NCBI GenBank assembly: GCA_029931535.1
Contig: JAQPZY010001001.1
Span: 186,001 to 250,000 of the forward strand
DNA from: Margaritifera margaritifera
Lineage: Eukaryota > Mollusca > Bivalvia > Unionida > Margaritiferidae
Direction of reading: 5' to 3'
DNA length: 64,000 nt
Each line of letters begins with the position of its first letter. Positions within the stretch are counted from its first letter, which is position 1. The position numbers and the translations under genes are program-made. This document shows, one piece after another, positions 1-57,505 of this stretch. The notes beneath the pieces are model-generated. The model searched no databases. It saw only the letters and a list, made by a program, of their open reading frames with translations, and was not told the DNA's origin.

Positions 1-420
1 ATATATCACATGACTATACCATATGGCAAGGTCATGTTAAGGGAAAATGTAATTCTCTGACTTGTAGTCTTGTCTGGTGTATAGCTTTTGAGCCACAGAA
101 GATATTTTAATGACACTTGAACCAATTATATATCATGTATAGACAGTGTCTCACATGCCATAGTCATGCTCCCTGCCTAAAACTGGATGTCACAGCAAGG
201 GAAACTGTAACTCAGACTTGTATCCTTTTCTGAACTTTTGAATCTCTGAAGATTTTTAATGAAACTTTAACCAATTATGTATCATATATAGACAGTGTCT
301 CACATACCATAGTCATGCCCCCTGCCTAAAGATGAAGCTCACAGCAAGGGAAAATGTAATTCTGACATGTATCCTTTTCTGGAGTTTAACTTGAGAAGCA
401 CTCAAGATTTTTAATTTTGT
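1..420. repeat. Degenerate ~148-bp tandem repeat, about 2.8 copies
   Basis: The phrase 'gacagtgtctcacat' recurs about 148 bases apart, followed each time by 'cacagcaaggga' and 'gtatccttttct'. A diverged relative lies at 9296-9730, so this is a dispersed repeat as well as a local tandem one. No coding potential is seen. Confidence 0.6.
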
Positions 421-737
421 TCATTATATCTACCTAGAGTACCACTATTTGGATATACTTTTGTTTATTAGTCAACACCTCACTTTTTACAACATTACAG
501 TATTCCCAAAACATTTACTATAAATAGACAAACCTCCCTATCAGTTTACTTATCCCCAGCCTCAAGTCAACAATGTATATCATCTCACTGTGGTTAGTTT
601 ATTCAGGGTTGGTCTTTCATAATTATCCGAGAGCTTATGTAGATAAATAATTAAAATTTTTAGTTCTTTTGGAAAAAAAATTCTGTGGCTAAAGCAGCTC
701 TTGATTCATCATAATGAGAGTTGGAGTTAAGTATAAG

Positions 738-948
738 GAAAGTGTTTGACTTGCCAACACACAAGCTACATATAGTCCCCATGGACAGTGACCAGGACTT
801 GACTCACTAACACACAGGCTAGATGCAGTCCCATGGACAGTGACCAGGGCTTGACTTAACTAACACGTCCTAGTCCCCGTGGACAGTGACTAGGGCTTGA
901 CTCACTAACACACAAGCTACATGCAGTCCCCATAGACAGTGATTAGGG
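738..948. repeat. ~56-bp tandem repeat, four copies
   Basis: Four copies of a unit containing 'cactaacacacaagctac' and 'catggacagtgacc'. The third copy is internally deleted. The 420-737 stretch before it shows nothing recognisable. Confidence 0.65.
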
Positions 949-1698
949 AACAAGTACTGCGATTTAGACTGTAGTCAGAACATGACATATAAACTGAGAA
1001 ATGGAATGCAGAGTTCAGTAGGGTCTATAAACATTGCAACATAATAGGAGCATATTTATTTTCTGTAAGACAAAAAAATGGAATCCACACCAGCCATCTT
1101 ATAAGCAGGTTCACAAGTTATTGGGGCAAACTAAAATGAGGGAGTAGTGTACAGTGAATTAGACAAGAAATTGAATAATTTAGCACACCTGCTAATGCAA
1201 CTTGGACCACATGATATTACCAGTAGAAATGTGGCAGGTGAGAACATCAGGGTATTAGACACACAGAAATCTCACATACACCCAACATCAGGTGATGATA
1301 TAATCCCTGGCAACTGCCCAAAAGAAGAGAGGAATTTGAATCTGAAGAAGATATGTCTGAAGACAGTAAATCCAACAATGACTCTGTCAAGGAAGTGGGA
1401 ATTTCTTTAAAGAAAACATCATGTTAGAGGAAAAAAGACAGATTTTAATTGAAATGCTTGGGGACAATACCCAGTCTAAGAGAGAGAAAGCTCAAACCAG
1501 AAGGGAATTATTCTTAAACAGTTTCAAACTGACACAGTTAATTTAACATTTCAGTGTGAATATTCTTAAAAATTATCAGCCTTGAATGAAACAAAAAAAA
1601 GAGGATTTTCCTTTAGATGAAAGCATGGAGAGTCTTTTACAAGTGCCAAGTCTAGAACCACTTGTAGAGGTCATGCTTATCATGCAGCAAGGGGGAAA

Positions 1699-2815
1699 GA
1701 AAGTATCCTTCATCAATAGTCAATCTTTATACACAAAGAAAGTATCCTTCATCAAGAATCAATCTTTTTACACAAAAGAAAGTATCCTTCATCAAGAGTC
1801 AACCTTTATACACAAAGAAAGTATCCTTCATCAAGAGTCAATCTTTATACACAAAGAAAGTATCCTTCATCAAGAATCAATCTTTATACACAAAAGAAAG
1901 TATCCTTCATGAAGAGTCAATCTTTATACACAAAGAAAGTATCCTTCATCAAGAATCAATCTTTATACACAAAAGAAAGTATCCTTCATCAAGCGTCAAT
2001 CTTTATACACAAAGAAAGTATCCTTCATCAAGAATCAATCTTTATGCACAAAAGAAAGTATCCTTCATCAAGAGTCAATCTTTATAGACAAAGAAAGTAT
2101 CCTTCATCAAGAGTCAATCTTTATGCACAAAAGAAAGTATCCTTCATCAAGAATCAATCTTTATAGACAAAGAAAGTATCCTTCATCAAGAATCAATCTT
2201 TATACACAAAAAAAGTATCCTTCATCAAGAATCAATCTTTATACACAAAAGAAAGTATCCTTCATCATGAGTCAATCTTTAAACACAAAGAAAGTATCCT
2301 TCATCAAGAATCAATCTTTATACACAAAGAAAGTATCCTTCATCAAGAGTCAATCTTTATACACAAAGAAAGTATCCTTCATCAAGAGTCAATCTTTATA
2401 CACAAAGAAAGTATCCTTCATCAAGAGTCAATCTTTATACACAAAGAAAGTATCCTTCATCAAGAGTCAATCTTTATACACAAAAGAAAGTATCCTTCAT
2501 CAAGAGTCAATCTTTATACACAAAAGAAAGTATCCTTCATCAAGATTCAATCTTTATACACAAAGAAAGTATCCTTCATCAAGAGTCAATCTTTATACAC
2601 ACATCATTCATCAAGAGTCAATCTTTATACACATCCTTCATAAGAGTCAATCTTTATACACATCCTTCATCAAGAGTCAATCTTTATGCACATCCTTCAT
2701 CAAGAGTCAATCTGTATACACACATCCTTCATCAAGAGTCAATCTGTATACACACATCCTTCATCAAGAGTCAATCTTTAGACACATCCTTCATCAAGAG
2801 TCAATCTTTATACAC
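1699..2815. repeat. 39/40-bp minisatellite, about 30 copies
   Basis: The unit is 'aaagaaagtatccttcatca' followed by 'agagtcaatctttatacac'. Most copies are 39 bp; some have one extra A, which shifts frame and makes the three + strand readings (KVSFIKSQSLYT, ESILHQESIFIH, RKYPSSRVNLYT) alternate. From about 2590 the copies lose 'aaagaaag' and shorten to about 28-30 bp. It lies inside the DIRS relic. Confidence 0.9.
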
Positions 2816-3426
2816 ACAACCTTGGACAGTAATAGAGATATATGTATATCTAGGACAGGCAGCTGTTTGAATGTTACTGTTACATTGTTACTTGTTAATT
2901 TGTGTTACTGCTACATTGTTACTTGTTAATTTGCGAAGTGAAAGTCCTGATTGAGAAAAATCTTTGCAGGCTGCTTGTGATGTGTTTAGCATGTCTCAGA
3001 TTTGTTTGGATCAGGTGACCAAGCCAGAAGCCATTTGCTGTAGGGCAGCAATTTCAGATACAGGAATTGCAGATTGTGTGGTTTCCTAGAGAAAAAATGG
3101 AGGAAAAGCTTCAACACATAAACCAGAAAAACAGGAAACTAGAAGATCTCATTCCAGAACTGGAAGAAGTAAACTTATTATTGAAAGAGAAAGTTTGCTT
3201 CAAACACCAGTTCTTCAGCAAAGTAACTTAAGACAGATAGTTTTTATGCTGCAAGAAGTTTTCAGTTTCCTTATGTTCAGACAGGAAATCTTAAGGTAAT
3301 AACTTCAGAAAACATGACAGGAAGAGCTGTGATGATTTCAAGAGCAGTGACTTGTCCAGGAAATCGATGGGATGTGCAGGACAAGGAAAATCTTTTAGTA
3401 AATAACTTGGTTAGAGAAATCATTCA

Positions 3427-3960
3427 GTGATAGGAGAAACCAATGGGAGAGTGTCTCCAGTTTTTCTTGGAGATTGGCAAAGAATAACAGAGGACAAGTG
3501 GGTCCTGTCAGTCATAGAAGGTTATGAATTGGAGTTCTTTCAAATTCCTCTTTTCTCACGGATAAAACAAAGACATGAACCTGTACCTGTAGTTACAGCT
3601 CAGGAAGATTTCTATGTTTCTTCAAATTCCAAAGGCCAGTAATAAATGTAACTCCTCTCAACACGTTTCTCTGAAAGATTCACTTCAAAATTAATACAAT
3701 GACAAGAGTTTTAAGCTTAGTCAAATAAGGAAATTAGGCCATCACATTAGATCTCAAAGATGCCTGTTTACATGTTCCAGTTTTTCCCCAATGGCACATA
3801 TGTCTTCTGTTTTGCATTCAAAATATGTGTTACAGTTTGTGGTTTTTTGCCCAATATCAGCACTTGAGGGTGTGGAACATTTTTTCAATGGTGGCAGTCT
3901 AAGGCATCAGAACATCCATCTAGCATGCTGTCTAGATGACTGTTGGCAGTAAATCAGTTC
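3427..3960 (+). pseudogene. DIRS-like reverse transcriptase fragment
   Basis: At 3427-3642 the frame reads GRVSPVFLGDWQRIT, DKWVLSVI and EGYELEFFQIPLFS, which matches the conserved entry to DIRS/Ngaro RT (a 'GRL..F...W..IT.D.WVLS.I..GY.LEF..PP' pattern). Around 3750, after a frame change, LDLKDACLHVPVFPQWH matches RT motif A with its catalytic Asp. The later Y/F-x-DD box is decayed to LDD (CLDDCW) near 3940. Stops interrupt the frame, so it cannot be functional. Confidence 0.7.
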
Positions 3961-4745
3961 ATATGACTGTTGATAGCAGATTGCAGTACCATCATACATC
4001 TTGTTGAGCTAGGTTTTTACATAAACTGGTCACAAATAGTTCCAGTGCGGGTCATAACATGCATCAGGTGATTTTTCAAGTTGGACAAGGGCATTGTGTC
4101 TCGAACTCCAGATAGAATTTCATCTTCGAACAGTGCTGTTCACAAGATATGGATTGGTCACATTACAGCTCATGACTATCTCTGTCTCTTTGGCATTATG
4201 GCATCATGCATGTGGCTAATTCCCATTGCACATTCTTTTATGAAACCATTCTAGTGCATCTTTTGAAAACCTGGAAATTGTCAATAGGATAGTTGACACC
4301 AGATGTAAAATGGTGGTTAAGTCCAGCTCACACTCTGAAGAATCAGTCTTTTTTGCAGAAGGAAGTTCAGTCACAGTTATGCATTAGATGTGTAATAATT
4401 TGGATGGGATGGTCATTTGAACAATTAGTGCAGGGGTTTTGGACATAGATTAGTGAACCAGAAATTGCTTAGAGCAAACAACCCCACTGTTGTACAATAC
4501 AGAGTGATTCGATCAAAGCAGACAACACCACTGTTGTACAATACAATGTTCTGATCAGGGTGCACAACACCACTGTCATATAATGCATAAACAGAGTGGA
4601 ACAGCATATCTTTACCTATGATCAGTGGCATGGGATTTGTTGCTGCTAGCCTTAAAAACAAACATGTCATTGAGGGCTGCACACATTGCAGGTTTACACA
4701 GCATTATAGCAGACAAATGGTTTTAAGTAAAAAATACATCCAACG

Positions 4746-4912
4746 GAGTGGTCCCTGAACACCTTTATAATTCAGAAACTATTTAGTTGTTGGAGGGAAC
4801 CATTGATAGATTTCTTTGCAGCCATCAAAAACTTGGAAACATTTATTTGCACATAGATAAACCACCCTCAATCTCAAGTAGTTGACACTTTGACAGTATC
4901 ATGGAACGGAAT
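4746..4912 (+). pseudogene. DIRS-like RNase H C-terminal fragment
   Basis: The frame from 4746 reads TEWSLNTFIIQKLF, then IDFFAAIKNLETFICT, a TAG stop, and WNGMFVYAF. The pattern TEWSL...IDLFA...WNGM.AYAFPP is characteristic of the segment after RNase H in DIRS elements. One in-frame stop and several substitutions mark it as dead. It continues into 4915-5151 (VRFYHPNPEMLNLTA), which resembles the linker before the tyrosine recombinase. Confidence 0.65.
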
Positions 4913-5301
4913 GTTTGTGTATGCATTCTATACAATTGTCAAATAATTCTGATAGCTCAATGTTAGCTACGCAGACACAAGTATCCCCATTTACTATAGC
5001 TACTAGCCTAGCCACTGAAACTTCACACTCAAACTTTGTATTGCAAGCCAAAGTAAGATTTTATCATCCAAATCCAGAAATGCTAAACTTGACTGCATCA
5101 CTGATATCAACAAACACATCAAAGCAGAAGGCTTTTCTAGACAAACTATAAAATTACTTATGTAATATGGAGATCAGGTAAAAGAAATGATTATAAATTC
5201 AAGTTCAAAAAGTTTTGTGGCTGGTGTCATGAAAGGAGAATTGGTTCATATAAAGTTTTTTTGAAAGATGCAGCAAACTTCACTATATAGCTGATGTTCA
5301 G

Positions 5302-5480
5302 AACAATAGCAAGGTATAGATCAGAGCTTTCAATTGATCTGCATAAACAATAGCAAGGTATAGATCAAAGCTTTCAATTGATCTGCATAAACAATAGCAA
5401 GGTATAGATCAGAGCTTTCAATTGATCTGCATAAACAATAGCAAGGTATAGATCAGTGCTTTCTATTGATCTGCATGACA
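5302..5480. repeat. 44-bp tandem repeat, four copies
   Basis: Unit 'aacaatagcaaggtatagat' + 'cagagctttcaattgatctgcata', starts 44 bases apart at 5302, 5346, 5390 and 5434. It is related to the next array through the shared core 'ttcaattgatc'. Confidence 0.85.
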
Positions 5481-5522
5481 TACAGCAAACATCGTAACTT
5501 CTGTTTGAACAAGGTCTGAAGT

Positions 5523-5748
5523 GGGGAACAACAGCAGGTTATAGATCAATGATTTCAATTGATCATTGGGGAACAACAGCAGGGTACAGATCACTGTATT
5601 CAAGTGATCAGTGGGGAACAACAGCATGGTATAGATAAGTGCTCTCAAGTGATCAGTGGGGAACAACAGCAGAGTATAGATCAATGCTTTCAATTGATCA
5701 GTGGGGAATAACAGCAGGGTATAGAGCAATGCTTTCAATTGATCAGGC
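5523..5748. repeat. 45-bp tandem repeat, five copies
   Basis: Unit begins 'ggggaacaacagcagggta' and ends 'ttcaattgatcagt', period 45. It is a diverged sister of the 44-bp array just upstream. Confidence 0.8.
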
Positions 5749-7160
5749 TTAGTGTAAACAAAATGCATACAAGGCTTAGGGTAATTAAAATGGCATACAA
5801 GGCTTAGTGTAAACAAAATGCATACAAGGCTTAGTGTAATCAGAATGGAATACAAGGCATAGTGTAATTAAAATGGCATGCAAGGCTTAGTGTAATTAAA
5901 ATGGCATACAAGGCTTAGTGTAGTTAGAATGGCATACAGGGATTAGCATAATTAAACTGACATACAATGCCTAGTGTAGTTAAAATGGTAAATAAGGCTT
6001 AATGTAATCAAAATGGTATATAATGCTTAGTGTAATCAAAATGACATACAAAGCTTAGTGTAATTAAAATGGTATACAAGTCTTAGTGTAATTAAAATGG
6101 TATATAAGGCTTAGTGTAATCAAAATGGCATGCAAGGCTTAGTGTAATCAAAATGGCATACAAGTCTTAGTGTAATCAGAATGGCATAAAGGCTTAGTGT
6201 AGTCAGAATGGCATACAAGGCTTAGTGTAATCAAAATGGCATATAAGGTTTTGTATAATTAGAATGGCATACAAGGCTTAGTGTAATCACAATGGCATAT
6301 AAGACTTAGTGTAATCAAAATTGTATATAAGGCTTAGTGTAAGCAAAATGGCATACAAGGCTTAGTGTAATCAAAATGGCATACAAGGCTTAGTGTAGTC
6401 AGAATGGCATATAGGCTTAGTGTAATCAGAATGGCATGCAAGGATTAGTGTAATCAGAATGGTATATAAGGCGTAGTGTAATCAAAATGGCATATAAGGC
6501 TTAGTGTAATCAGAATGATATATAAGGCTTAGTGTAATCAAAATGGCATAGAAGAACCAGGAAAAGTTGTAAAAGTCAAGGGTCATTCCACTAGATCCAC
6601 CCACTTAGTATAATCAAAATGGCATACAAGGCTTAGTGTAGTCAGAATGGCATACAAGGCTTAGTGTAGTCAGGATGGTATATAAGGCTTATTGTAATCA
6701 AAATGATATATAAGGCTTAGTGTAATCAGAATGGTATATAAGGCTTAGTGTAATCAGAATGGTATATAAGGCTTAGTGTAATCAGAATGGTATATAAGGC
6801 TTAGTGTAATCAGAATGATATATAAGGCTTAGTGTAATCAAAATGGCATATAAGGCTTAGTGTAATCAAAATGATATATAAGGCTTAGTGTAATCAAAAT
6901 GGCATAGAAGAACCAGGAAAAGTTGTAAAAGTCAAGGGTCATTCCACTAGATCCACCCACTTAGTATAATCAAAATGGCATACAAGGCTTAGTGTAGTCA
7001 GAATGGCATACAAGGCTTAGTGTAGTCAGGATGGTATATAAGGCTTATTGTAATCAAAATGGATATAAGGCTTAGTGTAATCAAAAAATGGCATAGAAGA
7101 AGCAGGAAAAAGTTGCAAAAGTCAAGGGTAATTCCACTAGATCCATCCACTTAGTGTAAT
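5746..7160. repeat. 28-bp tandem array with ~356-bp higher-order unit
   Basis: About 45 copies of 'ggcttagtgtaatcaaaatg' + 'gcatacaa', with agt/aat and c/t variants. A non-repeat spacer containing 'gaagaaccaggaaaagttg' and 'ccactagatccaccca' interrupts the array at 6551, 6907 and about 7095. The first two spacers are 356 bases apart with the same flanking unit variants, so a block of array plus spacer was duplicated. Confidence 0.85.
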
Positions 7161-7226
7161 CAAAATTGCACAGAAGAACCACAAATAACGTTTAACAGAA
7201 CATCAGCAGCAGCACAATCCTGGTGA

Positions 7227-8791
7227 CAGTGAAACCCCGCTATAACATAATGGTCAGGGTCTACAAAGTGTTATCGTGCTATGTACCATCAGTTAACTGA
7301 AGAAAATATTTAATGTATCCTCTTAGGTATATGGGGAAGGGCGCAAAACAAAAGACTTCATTGATGCAGTTACCAACTTAATGCAGTTTAAACGAGAAAT
7401 ACTTGCAACAATTACATATTTAATTTTTTGCTGTTGCAGAGAACCGTTCATTGATACATATATGTGTACAAGAAAACTGGCAACTTAAGTGTACTCACCA
7501 GCCAATCTCTTGGTATCCATAATAATAATTCCATCGAAAATATGCACAAAGAAGCATAATTTATAGAATTTTTCTGCTAGATTCAATTCAAATCCAAATA
7601 TTGAATTTCTTGCTAATATACTCACACTAACTTAGGAAACACTATATTTCTGAAACATTCATATTTGCTGGACATGTCCAAAGGGTCTGATTTTATTTTA
7701 CAGAGAATCGAATGCATATATCAGACATTAGCAGTTTCTAAAAAAAGACAACTTGTATTTAGGCTTGAAATATACTTTAACTGAAAATGCATACAACGTC
7801 GGTAAAATAGCTTATACAGAGCTAGTGTTTGATGTATTTTACCCAGACCACCGACGTTAAATAAAATTTCTTGTTTCTTGTATCTAGGTCAGAGGTATTG
7901 ACCTTGTAATGTACTTTTGATTAACACTGGAACAGTTGTGTATAATTGCCTGGACCCAGTATGGGAGTAAACCATTGAATTTCATGGGTAAAGAGTGATC
8001 TCCATAAAAACAGTTAAGTCATTCCCTAAAAGACGGGGGGAAAAAATAAATAAACTAAACCCAATATTAATTGAAATTTTATTTATAACTATGACTTTGC
8101 ACTAGAGCAGAGGTAAAACAGGGAGTTGTATGTTTGATTATAATAGCAAATCCCTCCACCCCTACAATTTAAATGGTTCTGTTCCAGTCAATGGTCCACA
8201 TCAGTACAAGCTCTGTATATGCATGTAACTTTACCATTACAGTGGGTTGTGTATATGAGTGATTTGGAGCTTCTGTCAACAGATGTGTATGACAGTTTAT
8301 TGAGCAGGCATTGGTGGTCTATTGTTTCCCTGAAATAGGTGGGTAAATTAATTGATTTATAAATTCAGGTGAGAAACTTTTAAGACCATTTTTTGGTGCT
8401 TGGTTGAGTAAGTCAGATGACTGAGCAAACATTTGTAGGCTATTGTTTAACCATGATTAAGCAACAGTTGTTCACAGGATGCCTTGAAGACAAATGCAGC
8501 GAAGACCTAATGGCTTTATTGTTGATCATTCAATAATAATCAGAATAAAAATTATCAGCTTGTTAAGGAGCTAACGTCTTTTCAAAAATAAGCAAGACTT
8601 TTTTTTTTCTTCAAGAATACAACACATATCTTTGCAAATTATTAAATCAAACTCTTGTTTATTTTGGCACTAAATCTTTATAATGCTTCAAAAAGAAGGT
8701 GAAAATATTGCAAAATTTCGGGAGCCACGTAACAATCGTGCTTTATTCGATTTTGTGCTATAGTGAAGTGTGTTATATCGGGGTTTCACTG
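7227..8791. mobile_element. TIR DNA transposon family A, copy 1 (non-autonomous)
   Basis: The left end CAGTGAAACCCCGCTATAAC and the right end ...GGGGTTTCACTG are inverted repeats. The right flank is TA; the left is GA, read as a decayed TA target duplication. Internal sequence is shared with copies at 57506 and 62962, for example 'attgatttataaattcaggt' and 'tccatcgaaaatatgcac'. No transposase frame is visible. TA duplication plus CAGT-type ends fits the Tc1/mariner-pogo group. A small inverted repeat (AACGTCGGT / ACCGACGTT) lies at about 7796-7860. Confidence 0.75.
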
Positions 8792-8793
8792 TA

Positions 8794-9054
8794 TATAGTG
8801 CCAAGCAAAAAGCTAGGTATCAGACATGGTAAAGGCAAAAATCTTGCTAGAAGCCTTAGGAAGAAAGCTCCCTGCAACCAAAGGCTAATCACAACAAGAG
8901 ACAAAAAAATACAAGTAAAGATGTCACGAAAACTTAATAAAGGCATACAGAACAAAGATAAAGACAAAAGTGATAAAATCCTTGAAATACAAGGTCAAAA
9001 TTATTCAACATAAACTGTACACTTTTACAAAGTCAAAGACCTTGGTTGGAACAT
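8794..9054. other. No recognised feature
   Basis: AT-rich sequence between the TIR element and a SINE-like domain. Open frames here are short and resemble nothing I know. Confidence 0.4.
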
Positions 9055-9150
9055 TGCCTCCATTAGTTGCCTCATAAGGCATGCAAGAATCGTGCATTGG
9101 GCCAATTCTACATCCCTGAGTCTGAAGAGTGATGCCTTGTTGTAAACTGG
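9055..9150 (+). repeat. Possible conserved SINE domain, copy 1
   Basis: The stretch 'cctccattagttgcctcata' ... 'gccaattctacatccctgag' resembles a deeply conserved SINE central domain (Nin-DC type) as I remember it: 'cccattagttgcc...cctattct...ccc'. A second copy with the same layout lies at 35985-36080. No tRNA-like A/B boxes were found upstream, so this is tentative. Confidence 0.35.
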
Positions 9151-9295
9151 CATGGGATAGGGAGGTGTTGCTATTTATGGTAACAGTTTTATGGCACGCT
9201 GTAATATTATAAAAGGTAAGTTGTTGACTAGCAAGTGGAAGTATATCCAATTAGTGATATGCTAGGAGAGGTATAATTCACTCATAAAATTTGAA

Positions 9296-9730
9296 CTTGA
9301 ATATACAGTTTTCAATTTTAATGAAACATTAACCAGTTATATATCATGACTAGACTGTGTCGCATACCATAACCCCACGACCTGCCTCAAAGTCGAGGTC
9401 ATAGCAAGGGAAAATGTAAACCAGTCACCTATATCTATGTATAACTTTTAAACCAATAAAGATATTTTATTTAAACTTTAGCCTTTTTATATACCTAGAC
9501 TTCATGGTGTCTTGCATATTCAAGGTCACAACAAGCAATAATGTAAGTCACTGCCTTGTTTCATTATTCACGTTGTCACTTTCTAACCCTTGCAGATATT
9601 TTGATGAAACTTTACCCAGGTCCACGCTTTGTAAAACAATAGTCAATTCCTAATTCAAAGGTCAAGGTCATTAGTAGGGAATCTGTCATGAGATGTGTGT
9701 ATCATGTGCCATTTGAGGTATTCTTGTTTG
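9296..9730. repeat. Dispersed repeat related to 1-420
   Basis: Contains 'ccagttatatatcatgac', 'gcataccata' and 'catagcaagggaaaatgtaa', matching the tandem repeat at the window start. It ends in 'tgtatcatgtgccatttgag' + 'gtattcttgtttg', the tail type also seen near 43470. Confidence 0.5.
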
Positions 9731-9888
9731 CATATATGCTACTTGGCATAATTTCAAATGAAGGGAACAAATACGTTACTAGTTATAAGAGTTACTAGAT
9801 AATTTTAGTATAATTCACAAGGTAGATGCACTGAAACAATTTAGATTTAATAACCAGATTTGTTTCCAATTTCCTTCTATATTTTCAG

Positions 9889-54983
<45,095 letters not shown>

Positions 54984-55299
54984 TAAATGTTCTTGGTTAT
55001 TTGTAACTCCATACATTGCTTCCACACCTTTCAACACACAAAAAAGAATTTTGGGATCTTTCACATGCATTTATATTTGCAAAGTTACTTTCTTACATCT
55101 GCTTTTCTTCTAGTGTATCTACTTTTGCCATCAACATACTTTAAATCGTTATGTTTAAAATAAAACTCTATTTGTGTACAACAATTTTAGATGTTTAATC
55201 GTTCCCTTAGGTGCAAGACTATGAAATTTGAGGTTGTGCATTATCAGATAGAAGAATGAATGTTGGCATATGTGACTTTACTATTCAGTTATAGAATTC

Positions 55300-55512
55300 A
55301 TTTGTTTCTATTCTGTCCATTCAATTTGCAGCATTTTGAATATGTAAGGTCATTTGTTTTTTATCTGTCCATTCAATTTGCAGCATTTTGAATATGTAAG
55401 GTCATTTGTTTCTATTCTGTCCATTCAATTTGCAGCATTTTGAATATGTAAGGTCATTTGCTTCTTATCTGTCCATTCAATTTGCAGCATTTTGAATATG
55501 TAAGGTCATTTG
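55300..55512. repeat. ~53-bp tandem repeat, four copies
   Basis: Unit 'ctgtccattcaatttgcagc' + 'attttgaatatgtaaggtca' + 'tttgtttctatt'. Confidence 0.9.
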
Positions 55513-55515
55513 CTA

Positions 55516-56082
55516 ACCAGTACATCTAGTCTGAATTTTTCCATATAGTGTTACCAGCACATCTAGTCTGAATCTTTCCATATAGTGTTACCAGTACATC
55601 TAGTCTGAATCTTTCCATATAGTGTTACCAGCACATCTAGTCTGAATCTTTCCATATAGTGTTACCAGTACATCTAGTCTGAATCTTTCCATATAGTGTT
55701 ACCAGCACATCTAGTCTGAATCTTTCCATATAGTGTTACCAGTACATCTAGTCTGAATCTTTCCATATAGTGTTACCAGTACATCTAGTCTGAATCTTTC
55801 CATATAGTGTTACCAGTACATCTAGTCTGAATCTTTCCATATAGTGTTACCAGTACATCTAGTCTGAATCTTTCCATATAGTGTTACCAGCACATCTAGT
55901 CTGAATCTTTCCATATAGTGTTACCAGTACATCTAGTCTGAATCTTTCCATATAGTGTTACCAGCACATCTAGTCTGAATCTTTCCATATAGTGTTACCA
56001 GCACATCTAGTCTGAATCTTTCCATATAGTGTTACCAGCACATCTGGTCTGAATCTTTCCATATAGTGTTACCAGTACCATA
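55516..56082. repeat. 37-bp tandem array, about 15 copies
   Basis: Unit 'tgttaccagtacatctagtc' + 'tgaatctttccatatag', very homogeneous, with AGTACATC and AGCACATC versions interspersed. The following 56083-56326 is unremarkable. Confidence 0.95.
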
Positions 56083-57505
56083 TTTCATCAATGATAAGCC
56101 CATACTTCATTGTAACCTTATCCCCTACTTTTACCTAATGTTGGCAATTTTTTTCTCTAAGAAAACCTTTGCCAGTGATAAGCCCAGCTCCCAAGACTCA
56201 CCAGCCCTTAAAATGTTACCATAAAGCTTACTGAATTACATACTTACAGAACAAAAAAAAATATTTTAAAAAAAATACTATAATTGCAGTCAAACTTGCC
56301 TGGGTTCAGTTTAGGTCTCGACTCTTAGATCTACTGGCCATGGACCACATGAGCTTATTGGATGGCTTGTTGTCCATCGTCTGTCCATCCATTAGGACAA
56401 GTTTGTTATCGCTACTTTTCCTAAACTACTTTTATTGATTGCCATGAAACTTCACATTGGCATTCATCCGAGGGTCTAGTTGGTCCTATATGAAAATAGT
56501 GCTGCTCAGGCATCAAATATGGCAGCCACAGCAGCCATCTAGAAAATCTTGTTATTGCTACTCCTCCTGAGTGGATGGTATATCAGCATGGAGTTTTAAA
56601 TAAAAGACTTCTTATGATGTCTAATTGGTCCTAAATGAAAATGGTGCTAATCTGACATCCAGTATGGCTGCCACATGAGATATCATGAAAATCTTGTAAT
56701 TGCTACTCCACCTGAATGGGTGGTAGTACCAGATGGGGTTTTATATAAAGACTTCATATGATATTTAGTTGGTCCTAAATGAAAATGGTGCCAATCTGAC
56801 AACCAATATGGCCACAGCAGCCATCTTCAGAATCTCTTTATTGATACTCCTCAAGAATGGAAGGTCATATCATCATGGGGTTTTCACCAGAAGACTTCTT
56901 ATGGTGTTTAATTGGTCTTTGCACATGAATTTGTCCTCACTTAGAAACAGCAAAAATCAGTGTTGGAAATATTGCAAAATTCGGTATTCCCAACTCATCA
57001 CTGTGGTTATCAAAACCTCCCAAAATAATATTTGACCATTGTGAAATCAAAATGTCCGCAAGAAATCCTGTTCTTTTTCAGAGTAAATTCAATGAAATCA
57101 GAGTCTCCTATCGCAGCCACTTGTCCCTGTATACAGATGGTTTGAAAGATGGAGTCACAGTTTGAGCTGCCATTGCAACACCTCTTGGCATGAGCTGGTT
57201 ACTGGATAAAGCTTACATTTTTACTGCAGAAATTACAACCATACTCAAAGCTTTAAACTATATTGAAACCTTTGATAAAAAGCAAATGGCATAATCTTTT
57301 TGGATTCCCTTTGCACATTGAAAGCCTTGCAGAAGCTTAAATCCGACAACCTGTTAATATCCCAGATATGACAGAAACATGATGTTCTCATACAATCTGG
57401 GAAAAGTATTCTGTACTGCTGCCTAGTCACAATGGCATAAAGAGTTATAAAAGGGCAGATAAAACACCCTGCAGCCACCCATTTCTGAATGGAATAATCC
57501 ATATA

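Larger units (their letters stand above)
1147..5295 (+). mobile_element. Degenerate DIRS-like (tyrosine-recombinase) retroelement
   Basis: Fragments of a DIRS-type element appear in order on the + strand. A possible gag-like start is at 1147-1410 (LDKKLNNLAHLL). The reverse transcriptase entry segment is at 3427-3642, with an RT motif A region LDLKDA near 3750. The RNase H end is at 4746-4912. The start of a tyrosine recombinase domain follows at about 5160-5290 (FKKFCGWCHERR). Stops and frameshifts break it throughout. A 39-bp minisatellite has expanded between the gag-like part and the RT. The 3' end is lost where the 44-bp array begins. The order RT, RNase H, recombinase is what defines DIRS elements; the assignment rests on remembered family patterns. 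Confidence 0.7.

Noticed and set aside
1586..2929. Open frames of KVSFIKSQSLYT type
   Set aside because: Minisatellite translation; frame jumps at 39/40-bp unit changes.
5746..7160. CRISPR-like array
   Set aside because: Units are contiguous 28-bp tandem copies without unique spacers, in an animal genome.
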